DNA of 64,000 nucleotides from Asaia sp037151935 (GTDB lineage: Bacteria > Pseudomonadota > Alphaproteobacteria > Acetobacterales > Acetobacteraceae): positions 558,001-622,000 of the forward strand of contig NZ_CP157575.1 in NCBI RefSeq assembly GCF_051628905.1, written 5' to 3'. A program made the position numbers and the translations under genes. Each line of letters opens with the position of its first letter. Position 1 is the first letter of the stretch. This document shows, one piece after another, positions 53,359-62,437 of this stretch. The notes beneath the pieces were generated by a model. It was not told the DNA's origin and ran no database searches. It worked only from the letters and a program-made list of their open reading frames with translations.

Positions 53359-54075
53359 CTATATGGACTGCGAAGTGCGAAACGCCAACTGGGCAAGACC
53401 TGCAACAACTGCCGTATCTGCCCGAAGAATGCGTTTTCCGAGCGAAATCGGAATAATCGCGTCATGCTTGTTCAACAGACGGCGCTCTGTTTCTGAAAAC
53501 CCCCCCTCCGGCCCAATGAGAAGCGCATATTCGCCCGGCAACTGCGCAACGTTCGCACACTCATGTCGTTCCAGCGCGGCAAAGAGCGGACGGTCGACCT
53601 CCCATTCAGTCAGCAGCTGCGGCAGAGGCCTGAGCGGGTCGATCTGGGGAATATCGAGGCGCTCGCATTGCTCTGCCGCCTCTATGGCGATGGCGCGAAA
53701 ACGCTCGGCATTGATCCTGTGGGTATTGGTCCGCTCGGTGATGACGGGACAGAATCGCGTCACGCCCATCTCTGTTCCCATACGCAGAACGAGATCGGTC
53801 GCATCGCGCTTGAGCGGGGCGAAAACCAGCACCGGCCCGACCGTTGGTTCGGGAGGTCTGACCTGAGCGGCCAGCATCGCCAGTCCCCTGTCCTTGCGCT
53901 GGATTTCCAGACGCGCTTCCCATTCTCCCGCCACTTCATTGAAGACATGCAGGATATCGCCATTTTGCAGGCGCAGCACGGTGGCCAGATAGCGCATCTG
54001 ATCGGCGTCGAGCACGACCCCCTCGCCCTGTGGGGGAAAAGGCAGATCGAGATAAAGCCGGGGCGCGTCCTGCAT
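53359..54075 (-). CDS. rsmE: 16S rRNA (uracil-N3)-methyltransferase RsmE
   Basis: SPOUT methyltransferase of 238 residues that methylates U1498 in 16S rRNA. Seen: YLATVLRLQNGDILHVFNE (PUA-like), LAPLKR-like FAPLKRDATDLVLRMGTEMGV, RAIAIEAAEQCERLDIP, and the SAM-binding knot LLIGPEGGFSETE and ISLGKRILRADTAVVAGLA. The ATG at 54075 has AGAGGG at 4 bases; the longer frame is not conserved. It lies upstream of gshA on the same strand and is divergent from ubiA. Confidence 0.95.
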   Translation of the reverse strand: MQDAPRLYLDLPFPPQGEGVVLDADQMRYLATVLRLQNGDILHVFNEVAGEWEARLEIQRKDRGLAMLAAQVRPPEPTVGPVLVFAPLKRDATDLVLRMGTEMGVTRFCPVITERTNTHRINAERFRAIAIEAAEQCERLDIPQIDPLRPLPQLLTEWEVDRPLFAALERHECANVAQLPGEYALLIGPEGGFSETERRLLNKHDAIIPISLGKRILRADTAVVAGLAQLAFRTSQSI

Positions 54076-54120
54076 GAGACCCTCTTGATGCGTGATTGAC
54101 GTCTGTCCTTCATAGACGCA

Positions 54121-55071
54121 ATGAACCGTCATGACGACATGGAGACCCGAATGATGCGCCAGGCCGCAGCCCATACCGATATACGCGCGCATGGCTGGGT
54201 TGCCCGTCTGCCTGAAGGATTACGGCCCTATATGCTGCTGGCCCGTCTGGACAGGCCTGTCGGCACATGGCTGCTTCTTCTGCCCGGAATCTGGGGCATC
54301 GAACTGGCCCAGGGTGCAACGCCTCTGCGCCGAGCGGCGCTGATCCTTCTTTTCGCGATCGGCTCTCTGGCGATGCGCTCCGCCGGGTGCGTCGTAAACG
54401 ATATCTGGGATCGGAAGATCGACGCGCAGGTTGCCCGCACGGCAGGGCGCCCTCTGGCAAGCGGGCGCCTTTCGGTCAAACAGGCGCTCGCTGTTCTGGC
54501 AGCGTTGCTGATGATCGGCGCTCTGGTGCTCTTCCAGCTGCCGCTCATCTGCTGGGCGCTCGCCCCCCTCGCCTTGCTGCTGGTCGGGCTCTACCCGGCA
54601 GCCAAGCGTGTCACCTGGTGGCCACAACTTGTCATGGGTTTCACTTTCGGCTTCGGCGCGCCCATGGGCTATGCCGCGAGTGCAGAACGAGTCGATTGGG
54701 TCTGCGCCCTGCTCTATGCGGGCACGATCGTGTGGCAGCTCGGCTTCGACACGATCTATGGGTTTCAGGACATGGATGACGATGCCCGTATCGGCGTCCG
54801 CTCCACCTCGCGTCTCTGGGCTGCCAAGGCTCGGGGCTTCATCGCAAGCTGCTATGGCGGGGCGATCCTGCTTTTCGCTGCCGCCATGGCTCTGGGTCAT
54901 CTGCACTGGCTTGCCTGGCCGATTGCGGCTCTTGCCTGCCTCATCCTGCTAACGCAGGTTACGCGGCTCGACATCCACAACCCAGCGCTCTGCCTGAAGC
55001 TGTTTCGTCAGAACGTGCCTTTCGGGCTTATCCTCGCCCTCGCCCTCATTCTCGGGCGCGAATTTGTATGA
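54121..55071 (+). CDS. ubiA: 4-hydroxybenzoate polyprenyltransferase
   Basis: Integral-membrane prenyltransferase of 316 residues that joins the polyprenyl chain to 4-hydroxybenzoate in ubiquinone synthesis. Aspartate motifs: CVVNDIWDRKIDAQVARTAGRPLASG and TIYGFQDMDDDARIGVRST. About eight to nine hydrophobic helices are visible. The start at 54121 could be replaced by ATGs at 54139 or 54151. The stop overlaps the methyltransferase start (ATGA). Confidence 0.95.
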   Translation: MNRHDDMETRMMRQAAAHTDIRAHGWVARLPEGLRPYMLLARLDRPVGTWLLLLPGIWGIELAQGATPLRRAALILLFAIGSLAMRSAGCVVNDIWDRKIDAQVARTAGRPLASGRLSVKQALAVLAALLMIGALVLFQLPLICWALAPLALLLVGLYPAAKRVTWWPQLVMGFTFGFGAPMGYAASAERVDWVCALLYAGTIVWQLGFDTIYGFQDMDDDARIGVRSTSRLWAAKARGFIASCYGGAILLFAAAMALGHLHWLAWPIAALACLILLTQVTRLDIHNPALCLKLFRQNVPFGLILALALILGREFV

Positions 55072-55730
55072 AAGACCCTGCTGCTTTCATCGCCAGCCAG
55101 ACCGCCATCGAGACAGCGCCTCTCGTCTCGGAACTGCGCCTTCATCTGGCAACGGAAATCACGCCGATCTGGCAAGCCACCGAAGCGCATCTCGCCGAGC
55201 TGAATATCGAGCCCCCCTTCTGGGCCTTCGCCTGGCCGGGCAGCCAGCTTCTGGCACGATGGGTTCTCGACCATCCTGAAAGCGTGCGCGGCAAGCGAGT
55301 GCTCGATTTCGCCTGTGGCGGCGGTCTCGCCGGAATTGCCTGCGCCAAGGCTGGTGCGAGCGAGGTGCTGGTCAACGACATCGACCCGCTCGCGCTGCAC
55401 GCCGCGCAACTCAACGCCTCACTGAACGGGCTGAGCGTGACCCCGCTCATCGGCGACCAGATCGGCACGATACCCGCCATCGACCTGCTGCTCTGCGGTG
55501 ACGTCTGCTATAATCAGCAGATGGCTGACCGCATCATCCCGTGGCTGCGTCGCTGTGCGCAGAGTATGGAAGTCTGGATGGCCGATCCGGGACGCCCTTA
55601 TGCGCCAAAGGACGGCATTGAAATCCTGATTTCAGCTACCCTGCCGACAACGATGGAACTGGAAGGCAAGACGGCAAGAGAGACGCGGCTATGCCGCATC
55701 TTGCCATGCGAGGATCGCAAACCGACGTAA
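55068..55730 (+). CDS. Class I SAM methyltransferase (ETFB-lysine/PrmA-like)
   Basis: Methyltransferase of 220 residues. It has PFWAFAWPGSQLLARWVLDHP, a signature of the group with ETFB-lysine N-methyltransferase and nicotinamide-type relatives, then RVLDFACGGGLAGIACAKAGA, VLVNDIDPLALHAAQLNA and LLLCGDVCYNQQMADRI. The substrate is probably a protein lysine, by family resemblance. Coupled to ubiA. Confidence 0.82.
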   Translation: MKDPAAFIASQTAIETAPLVSELRLHLATEITPIWQATEAHLAELNIEPPFWAFAWPGSQLLARWVLDHPESVRGKRVLDFACGGGLAGIACAKAGASEVLVNDIDPLALHAAQLNASLNGLSVTPLIGDQIGTIPAIDLLLCGDVCYNQQMADRIIPWLRRCAQSMEVWMADPGRPYAPKDGIEILISATLPTTMELEGKTARETRLCRILPCEDRKPT

Positions 55731-56126
55731 CCCGGCCCTCCGCCTCACACTTCGGAAAACGTCACTCTCTGATCGTTTTGAATGACCCAGATACCATGAG
55801 CGTTTGGAACCTCAAGTTCTATCGCTCTCTCGCCGGGGCCGATGAACCGGAAAAATTGACCATGATTGGGAAATAGATCCCTCATCAGTAAGATTCCGCT
55901 GGATGTTGCCGCCCCATTTAGCAAGTATTCTACAAATCCTACCTTATCTTTTCTTGAAAATTCCCGCATCTATGGCCGTCACGGGTCTTCATGACGCATC
56001 TACTTCCAGGGATCAGCTTATTTCCAAATATCACCTCAACCAGAACCATGCCCCACATTCTTCGCCGGATTTATGAGACAATGGAATACATAAGTTTATA
56101 CTTATATGAAAATAGTGGAACTTTTA
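55731..56126. other. AT-rich gap with a doubtful small frame
   Basis: About 400 bp, AT-rich from about 55,870 on. A minus-strand frame at 55745-55969 (74 codons, containing RFIGPGERAIELEVPNAHGIW) is protein-like in composition, but a TAG sits directly before its ATG and no good ribosome binding site is seen. It may be the tail of a lost gene. An inverted repeat ATAAGTttatACTTAT lies at 56090-56105, near the 3' end of the nucleotidyltransferase gene. Confidence 0.4.
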
Positions 56127-57107
56127 TTACTTGAATAGTTTTTCTTTATAGCAGTCCATGATTATTTCATCTCGAAAAGCCTTATCATGCTCGGCACCCA
56201 CCATTTTCGACGACGATGCGAGAGCCTCGATCTTTTGCATCAAGAGGTCGATTTCTTCCTTCACACTGTCGTCGTTCAGTTCCCCACATTTAATCGCCCG
56301 CAGATGCGCCGCCTCCGGGCGGGGGAAGGTGATATGGCCCGTGCTCAACAATTCCTGGGTCTGGTAGCCCACGCGTAAGGCGTGACTAAGTGCTTTTCCG
56401 TCTGAACCCTTGCTGGATGCTTTGGCACGGGCACCGTAACTCGCGGCAGCATGAGCCAGAAGCGCCTCCACATCGCCCAGCTTCGTCCTGAAAGGCGTCT
56501 TGCGCCCGGCGCAACTCAGATGCGCCACTCCCCCATCTGGACCCGGCTGATCGATCAAGACGATTTTAGTATGAACAAAATTCGAGGAGGCAATGAAGCC
56601 GCGCAGCCTTGCCTCGATATCTTCCAGACGACCAACACCCCCGTGGGAAACGCGCTCTTCCCTTATAAAGCGCGCCATCTGCGTCAATTCTGCCAGTCGC
56701 GCGCCACGTGCACCGTTGCGCTCAGCATGGGCACGGCAATAACCAAGAAAGCTCGCCGCACTCAGCCCAATCAGCGAGAGACGGGACTCTACGATGCGAT
56801 GCCAGACCGGATGGACCACCCCCAACCAGAATTCGGGGGGCGTGAAGACCATATCGAGTGCGACGATCTGGCCCTGCCCTAGAAAATCGAGAAAGCGATG
56901 CAGCGCAAAGCCTGTTTCATCGACATCGCCCGCCTGATTACGTTCGCCGTGAAGCTTCTCACGCTGCGTCACCACAACATCCTGACAGGATTGCAGCAGG
57001 ATATCGCGTGCTGAGGGCAGGAATACCGATTTGAGATCTGTATCCGACGCCGCTGTGTCGGTGCCGTAGAGATGCGAGCCCGCAACCATGCGAATAACGG
57101 GCGTCAT
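56127..57107 (-). CDS. Stand-alone nucleotidyltransferase (YcgL/RlaP-like, Pol-beta superfamily)
   Basis: Protein of 326 residues. The N-terminus has VAGSHLYGTDTAASDTDLKSVF, with the GSxxYGT loop (residues 10-16) and the Asp pair at 22 and 24 of the Pol-beta nucleotidyltransferase fold, in the form seen in COG3541-type and RNA-repair-associated RlaP proteins. The C-terminal two thirds are helical (LSAASFLGYCRAHAERN, ALSHALRVGYQTQELLSTG). The substrate is unknown. ATG 57107 is chosen because it overlaps the HD gene stop as ATGA; ATG 57125 is the alternative. The 3' end lies in AT-rich sequence. Confidence 0.82.
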   Translation of the reverse strand: MTPVIRMVAGSHLYGTDTAASDTDLKSVFLPSARDILLQSCQDVVVTQREKLHGERNQAGDVDETGFALHRFLDFLGQGQIVALDMVFTPPEFWLGVVHPVWHRIVESRLSLIGLSAASFLGYCRAHAERNGARGARLAELTQMARFIREERVSHGGVGRLEDIEARLRGFIASSNFVHTKIVLIDQPGPDGGVAHLSCAGRKTPFRTKLGDVEALLAHAAASYGARAKASSKGSDGKALSHALRVGYQTQELLSTGHITFPRPEAAHLRAIKCGELNDDSVKEEIDLLMQKIEALASSSKMVGAEHDKAFRDEIIMDCYKEKLFK

Positions 57108-57628
57108 GGCCGCGATTTCTCCCACCCGTCCAGAACCTCGCCAAGTTCGCGATGAAGCCTGCGATCCCCCTTGGTCAGAAGTGGCACGAGTTGCTTCATC
57201 TCTCGCAGGAATGTGATGGCAAAATCCTTGTCGTGACGAATGATCGAGCGGGCATTATCCAGCAGATCTGCCAGTTTGATCGTCTGCCCCTCGGCGCTGG
57301 CGCGCGCGGAGTGTGCGCGATCAATCGCCTTGCGCGCTTCGCGATTGCCGTCTTCGGGGCGGCTGATATCGGTCAGCATTTCGACAAGGCTCCCGACATC
57401 GGGGCCAAAAACAGAATTGATCTCAGCCTGAGTTACGGGCGTGTCCTCGACGACGTCATGAAGCCAGGCCGCCGCCACAGCCTCGGGCCGACCGCCAGCG
57501 GTCGCCACGATCAGCGCAACCGCCTCGGGATGGACGATATAATCCTGCCCATTATATTTGCGCTTATGCCCGATAGAGGCGTGGGCTCTGGTCGCAAATA
57601 TCTTCGCGCGACGCACAAGGCCGTTCAT
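57104..57628 (-). CDS. HD-domain hydrolase, SpoT/MESH1-like
   Basis: Protein of 174 residues consisting only of an HD domain of the (p)ppGpp hydrolase type. Seen: RAHASIGHKRKYNGQDYIVHPEAVA (H33), WLHDVVEDTP (H57, D58, E61, D62), and QTIKLADLLDNARSI (K118, D121, N125), the same blocks as SpoT and MESH1. There is no synthetase, TGS or ACT domain. Likely a phosphohydrolase on a nucleotide; ppGpp or NADPH are candidates by family. It is coupled to the nucleotidyltransferase by ATGA. Confidence 0.86.
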   Translation of the reverse strand: MNGLVRRAKIFATRAHASIGHKRKYNGQDYIVHPEAVALIVATAGGRPEAVAAAWLHDVVEDTPVTQAEINSVFGPDVGSLVEMLTDISRPEDGNREARKAIDRAHSARASAEGQTIKLADLLDNARSIIRHDKDFAITFLREMKQLVPLLTKGDRRLHRELGEVLDGWEKSRP

Positions 57629-57723
57629 TTACTCTCTTCTTTCGTGCTCACCTGCCGGTCTTGCCCGGTGGAACGACCACCCTAACCCGGCAGCGGACGC
57701 GTTGGCGCCTCACAGCTGAGCGA

Positions 57724-59088
57724 TCAGCGCTTCGGGCCGAGCCGTATCGTGCGCCCCAGGCTGAGCCCTGCCCCAAGCCAGGCGATGAACATGGCGCAGA
57801 GCAGGCAGAGAGTGGAGGCATGGGCGCTGAAGCGGAACACGCTCGCCACCAGCAACGCGCCCATGGTCTGCCCTCCCAGCCGGGCGACCGAAACGAGCCC
57901 GCTCGCGCTCCCTTCGCGGCCGCGCGGCGCGGCGAGCATCATGACGCGATTATTCGGGGGCTGGAACATGCCGAAGCCCGAACCCGCCAGCAAGGTGCGC
58001 CAGGCGATATCGAGATTGGAGGCATCGCTGGGCAGCGTCCAGAGCAGGGCGAAACCGCATCCTGTTATCGCAAGGCCTAGGCTCGAAAGCTGCGCTGCCG
58101 GAATTTTGTCCGTCCAGCGCCCTATCAGGAAAGACATGCCTGCCACTCCGACGGCCCAGGGGGTAATCAGAAACCCCGTCACGGTCACCGGCCGATGAAA
58201 CACCGTTTCGAGCGTGAAAGGCATGGCGATGATGAAAAAATTCGAGGCGACGAACCCGGTCATGCCAACAATGAAAGCAATCAGGAAAGACGGCACACCG
58301 AGCAGATCGACCGGCACGACAGGCTCGCTACTGCCGCGCTGATGACGCAGCAGGGCTATCCAGCAGGCGATACCGACACCTGAGAGCGCCACGGCGGTAA
58401 ACAGCCCGCCATGCACGAGATCGTCGATACCGATAACGGTGAACGTGAAGGCCGCGACGGTCAGGCAGATGGCGGCAGGATCGATCGCCCGCTCGGAACG
58501 CGGCGTGACCGGCAGGGCGAAGCTCGCCATGAGGAGTGCGAACAGCCCGAGCGGCACATTGATCCAGAAAATCCACGGCCAGTCAGCCACGGACATGACG
58601 AGAGAACCCACAGTCGGGCCGAGTGCCACCCCGGTGCCGATGATGAGACCGTTCAGGGCAAGCCCCTTGCCGAGCGCTTCCTTGGGATAAATGAACCTGA
58701 TGAGCGCAATGGCCACGCTCATGATGCTGGCACCGCCCACACCCTGCAAGGCGCGGGCGAGAGCCAGTTCGAGCAGGCTGTGCGACAGCGCGCAAAGCAC
58801 GGATGCCACCAGAAAAATCGCAATCCCTACCCTGCACATACGCGCAAAGCCGATGCGCGCACCGATGGAGGCCAGTGGCAGAAGCATCGACAGCGACGCG
58901 AGCTGATAGGCGTTGATCACCCAGATCGATTGCGAAGAGGCGATATGCAGATCATGGGCGATGCTCGGTAGAGCGACATTGGCTACCGCATAATCGAGAA
59001 CCGACAACAGCACGGCGAGCGCCACGGCAAGCATCGCCTTGGCGCGCTCCCAGCCATAAAGCCCGTCACCGTGCTGCACATTGGCCAT
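57724..59088 (-). CDS. MFS transporter, DHA2-like drug/proton antiporter
   Basis: Membrane protein of 454 residues with 12-14 predicted helices. Seen: LSVLDYAVANVALPSIAHDL (motif D1 of the DHA2 family), IWVINAYQLASLSMLLPLA, GARIGFARMCRVGIAIF (motif A), ALQGVGGASIMSVAIALI, and GTGVALGPTVGSLVMSVADWPWIFWINVPLG (motif C). It probably exports toxic compounds; the substrate is unknown. The dienelactone hydrolase gene lies upstream on the same strand but separated by 3 bases, so the hydrolase and this transporter are probably one transcript. Confidence 0.88.
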   Translation of the reverse strand: MANVQHGDGLYGWERAKAMLAVALAVLLSVLDYAVANVALPSIAHDLHIASSQSIWVINAYQLASLSMLLPLASIGARIGFARMCRVGIAIFLVASVLCALSHSLLELALARALQGVGGASIMSVAIALIRFIYPKEALGKGLALNGLIIGTGVALGPTVGSLVMSVADWPWIFWINVPLGLFALLMASFALPVTPRSERAIDPAAICLTVAAFTFTVIGIDDLVHGGLFTAVALSGVGIACWIALLRHQRGSSEPVVPVDLLGVPSFLIAFIVGMTGFVASNFFIIAMPFTLETVFHRPVTVTGFLITPWAVGVAGMSFLIGRWTDKIPAAQLSSLGLAITGCGFALLWTLPSDASNLDIAWRTLLAGSGFGMFQPPNNRVMMLAAPRGREGSASGLVSVARLGGQTMGALLVASVFRFSAHASTLCLLCAMFIAWLGAGLSLGRTIRLGPKR

Positions 59089-59091
59089 CGC

Positions 59092-59841
59092 TCAGGGCTG
59101 TGCCATGAAGACACGCTGAAACAGCGCATTGGTCCAGCTCATACCCTGCAGGAACAGTGCTGCGTCAAAGCGCGGTGCACCGTCGCGCAGAAAAGCGTGC
59201 TGGCCATCTACTTCGTGCCATTCGAGCGCCAGCTCGGCCTGCTCCAGCGCGTCGCGGATCTGACGCCTTCCCTCATAGGGAACATGCGGGTCGTGACGCC
59301 CCCAGACCATCATGATCTCACCCCCGATTTCGGAAGCACGGGCGAGCGTACCATCATGGCGCTCACCGCCCAGCGTGCCTGTATGCAGATCGGTCGCGTA
59401 GAAGCAGCCTGTCGCCTCGATGGCAGGGTTGAGCGCCGCACGAAAAGCAAGATGCCCGCCCAGGCAGACACCGAAAGCGCCGAAGCGACCGCTGCACGCC
59501 TCATGACCGCGCAGCCAGTCGATGAGCGCGACATTGTCGCTGTCAAACTGCCCGACCGGCTTCGTGTATTTCAGCTCGTTGCCACGATCCGTGCCGGGCT
59601 TGTCATAAGCCAGAACGCAGCCTGCCGCCTCATATTCGTGATAGACTTCGGGCACGGCCACCATATAGCCCTGACCGGCAATCATGGCTGCCAGACGCTC
59701 GATCGGGGCGGTTACCTGATAGATTTCGGAAAACAGCAGAATGGCCGGAAAGCGCCCCGCTTTCGTCGGGCGAAAAAGATGCACGCGCATCTTGCCGGTC
59801 GGAGTGTCGATATCCGCTTTCTCGTCGGTGCGAATCAGCAT
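59092..59841 (-). CDS. Dienelactone hydrolase family protein
   Basis: Alpha/beta-hydrolase of 249 residues. The nucleophile is Cys126 in GVCLGGH, the acid is in WGRHDPHVP, and the His is in DGQHAF, the triad of dienelactone hydrolases (carboxymethylenebutenolidase-like). Other close features are ILLFSEIYQVTAPIERLA and VAVPEVYHEYEAAG. The substrate is unknown. It precedes the MFS gene by 3 bases on the same strand. Confidence 0.9.
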   Translation of the reverse strand: MLIRTDEKADIDTPTGKMRVHLFRPTKAGRFPAILLFSEIYQVTAPIERLAAMIAGQGYMVAVPEVYHEYEAAGCVLAYDKPGTDRGNELKYTKPVGQFDSDNVALIDWLRGHEACSGRFGAFGVCLGGHLAFRAALNPAIEATGCFYATDLHTGTLGGERHDGTLARASEIGGEIMMVWGRHDPHVPYEGRRQIRDALEQAELALEWHEVDGQHAFLRDGAPRFDAALFLQGMSWTNALFQRVFMAQP

Positions 59842-60152
59842 GCCAGATCTCCCTGCTCGGTCTGGGCGCCCTCAGCCCTTAAGAGATGAGACAAGTCACC
59901 CGATAAAAAGGGAAGCATGACGCGGCGCCAGAGGCGAAATGATCCTCGTGCATAATCCGGTTCGCGCCGGGGCGCCATGCCTGCACGGCATTGCGACTCG
60001 TTTCATGGCAGATGACGGCGTTGGATCGATCCAGATTTTTTCTCACACGAGTTGAGCCCTGACGCGGCTTGTAAGATTCCTGCCCAATATGTGAACATCC
60101 TAACCGTCGCAACACGTTGACAGAAATCCGTTTCCGGTCCCGAGATCACGCC
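59842..60152. other. Divergent intergenic region, dienelactone hydrolase / gntP
   Basis: About 310 bp between divergent genes. It should hold two promoters; no clear -35/-10 pair, operator or small gene can be supported. Confidence 0.4.
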
Positions 60153-61493
60153 ATGTCTGCGCTATTTGCCATTTCCCTCGCCTCCGCCGCGATCCTCGCG
60201 ATCGTCGTTCTCATCGCCTATTTCAGGCTCAACCCCTTTATTGTCCTCTTCACGACGTCGCTCGCTCTGGCGCTCATTGCGGGCATGCCGGCCGACAAGG
60301 TCGTCAAATCCTTCGAAGAGGGCGCAGGCCATGTTCTGGGCCATGTCGGCACCGTGATCGCGCTTGGCACGATGCTGGGCAAGATGCTGGCGGAGTCCGG
60401 CGGCGCGGACAGGATCGCGCTGACCATATCGAGTTGGGCCGGGCGGTCTCGCGTCGACTGGGCGATGATGGTCATCGGCCTGCTGATCGGTCTGCCCGTC
60501 TTTTTCGAAGTGGGCTTCGTGCTGCTGATCCCGCTCGCTTTCGTGCTGGCCGCGCGCACCGACACACCGCTGCTGCGTGTCGCGCTGCCCATGGGCGCAG
60601 CGCTCTCTGTCACACACGCCATGATCCCGCCGCACCCCGCAACGCTGCTGGCGCTCTCGGCCTATCATGCCAATACGGGCCACACGATCTTTCTCGGCAT
60701 TCTGATCGGCACGCCCATCGCCATTATCGCAGGCCCACTTTACGCCCGCTTCATCGCACCGCGTGTGCCGCTGACAGAAGCGAATCCGCTCGCCGAGCAA
60801 TTCGTCAATCGCGAACCGCCAAAGAACATGCCGGGCTTCGGCATTACGGTCTTCACCATTCTCTCGCCTGTCGTGCTCATGCTGATCGCGTCGATCGCCG
60901 ATCGCGTTTCATCGCCGGGCAAGAGCCTCAATACGGCGCTGCATTTCATCGGCAATACCGATATCGCGCTCGTTCTGGCCGTGATTCTCTCTTTCTACGT
61001 TCTGGGTCTCGCCCGCGGCTTCTCGCGTGACACCATTCTCAAATTTACCAATGAGTGCCTTGGCCCGACCGCGCTCATCATGCTTCTGGTCGGTGCAGGC
61101 GGCGGCTTCGGGCGTGAACTGGTCGATAGCGGCGTGTCGAAGGTCATCACCGACACAGCCCTCGATTTCAACGTGCCCATTCTTGTGCTCGGCTGGCTTC
61201 TGGCCGTCATCGTGCGCGTAGCCTGCGGTTCGGCCACGGTCGCCATGAGTACCGCTTCGAGCATCGCCGGGCCGATCCTGCTCAAGAGCCACGGCGTTTC
61301 ACCCGAGCTTATGGTGCTCGTCACCGGTGCAGGCTCGGTCGCCTTCGGCCCGATGAACGATGCAGGCTTCTGGCAGATCAAGGAATATCTCGGCCTCACC
61401 GTGCCTCAGACCATCAAGACCTGGTGCATCATCGAGACACTGATCGCCTTTCTCGGTCTCGGCTTCTGCCTACTCGTCTCGATGTTCATCTAA
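60153..61493 (+). CDS. gntP: Gluconate permease, GntP family
   Basis: Gluconate:H+ symporter family protein of 446 residues with about 12 hydrophobic helices. Seen: LIAYFRLNPFIVLFTTSLALALIAG, GTMLGKMLAESGGADRIA, THAMIPPHPATLLA, GAGGGFGRELVDSGVSK, ACGSATVAMSTASSIAGPI and GSVAFGPMNDAGFWQIKEY, all family hallmarks. It probably imports gluconate or a related sugar acid. ATG 60153 is preferred to TTG 60117. It overlaps the end of the convergent LysR gene by 4 bases. Confidence 0.93.
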   Translation: MSALFAISLASAAILAIVVLIAYFRLNPFIVLFTTSLALALIAGMPADKVVKSFEEGAGHVLGHVGTVIALGTMLGKMLAESGGADRIALTISSWAGRSRVDWAMMVIGLLIGLPVFFEVGFVLLIPLAFVLAARTDTPLLRVALPMGAALSVTHAMIPPHPATLLALSAYHANTGHTIFLGILIGTPIAIIAGPLYARFIAPRVPLTEANPLAEQFVNREPPKNMPGFGITVFTILSPVVLMLIASIADRVSSPGKSLNTALHFIGNTDIALVLAVILSFYVLGLARGFSRDTILKFTNECLGPTALIMLLVGAGGGFGRELVDSGVSKVITDTALDFNVPILVLGWLLAVIVRVACGSATVAMSTASSIAGPILLKSHGVSPELMVLVTGAGSVAFGPMNDAGFWQIKEYLGLTVPQTIKTWCIIETLIAFLGLGFCLLVSMFI

Positions 61494-62437
61494 ATACCAC
61501 TCTGCCCGCCGATACCCGGTCCCTCTCCCGCGAGGATGGACCGGGTGAAGTGGTCGATACAGACCTCACGCCATGCCTCTCCCGCTCGTGACAGCACATG
61601 GTCTCGTCGCGTCGCCAGAGCGAGTTCGAAACCCATGGTGGGCGAGAGCAGGTGCAAGGCCTTGAGCCCCTCCATCCATCCCCCGCGACACAAGGCCGAC
61701 GGCACGATGCCCAGCCCGACGCCGGCGCGCACCATAGCCATCAACAGATAGATATCGCCTGTGCGTCCTGCCGCTTTCGGCACCGCCCCATGTTCGGCAT
61801 AGGCTTGGGCAATAAAGCTGTTGATCTTGAAATCCTCTCTCAGCAACACGACGCGCTCGGCCACGATATCGGCCAGACGACAGCTCCTGCTTGCGCCAAG
61901 AGGATGCTGGTCAGGCACGACGAGGCAGAGATGGTCGCGTCCCAGCGGATAGAGGTGCAGATCCTTTTCGCTGATCGGAAGAATGAGGGCGGCAATTTCG
62001 GTCTGCCCGCCGCGTAGTCTCGGGATCAGCCTGTCAGAGGGGCATTCGTCTATTTCCAGCATCACACCGGGATACTGACTGCAAAAGCTCTCGATGATGC
62101 CCGGAAAACAGATCGAGGAAATGGCAGGCGGTACAGTGACGCGCAAAGGCCCTTCGAGACTCTCCCTTTCAGTCGAAAGCGTCTCGCGCAGCACGATCTC
62201 TTCCCGGAGCGTGCGCTCAGCATAGCGCCGGAAGATCTCCCCTTTCTCAGTCAGGATCACCGCTTTTTTGCTGCGGATGATCAGTCTTGCCCCGAGCTTG
62301 GCCTCGAGTGTCTGGATACTCTGACTAATGGACGGCTGGCTGATATGGAGCGCCTCACTCGCCTTCACGAACCCACCCTGACAAACAACGGCGAGGAAGT
62401 GGTTCAGCTCGCGAAAGGTGACCTGCGGAGAGATCAT
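61490..62437 (-). CDS. LysR-family transcription regulator
   Basis: Regulator of 315 residues. The N-terminal winged helix-turn-helix (residues about 7-66) reads LNHFLAVVCQGGFVKASEALHISQPSISQSIQTLEAKLGARLI; the substrate-binding domain starts near 93 (GPLRVTVPPAISSICFPGI). It converges with gntP, and its promoter faces away, so control of gntP is only a guess. The region just upstream has repeated AGATCATAWT sequences that may be its own operator. Confidence 0.92.
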   Translation of the reverse strand: MISPQVTFRELNHFLAVVCQGGFVKASEALHISQPSISQSIQTLEAKLGARLIIRSKKAVILTEKGEIFRRYAERTLREEIVLRETLSTERESLEGPLRVTVPPAISSICFPGIIESFCSQYPGVMLEIDECPSDRLIPRLRGGQTEIAALILPISEKDLHLYPLGRDHLCLVVPDQHPLGASRSCRLADIVAERVVLLREDFKINSFIAQAYAEHGAVPKAAGRTGDIYLLMAMVRAGVGLGIVPSALCRGGWMEGLKALHLLSPTMGFELALATRRDHVLSRAGEAWREVCIDHFTRSILAGEGPGIGGQSGI

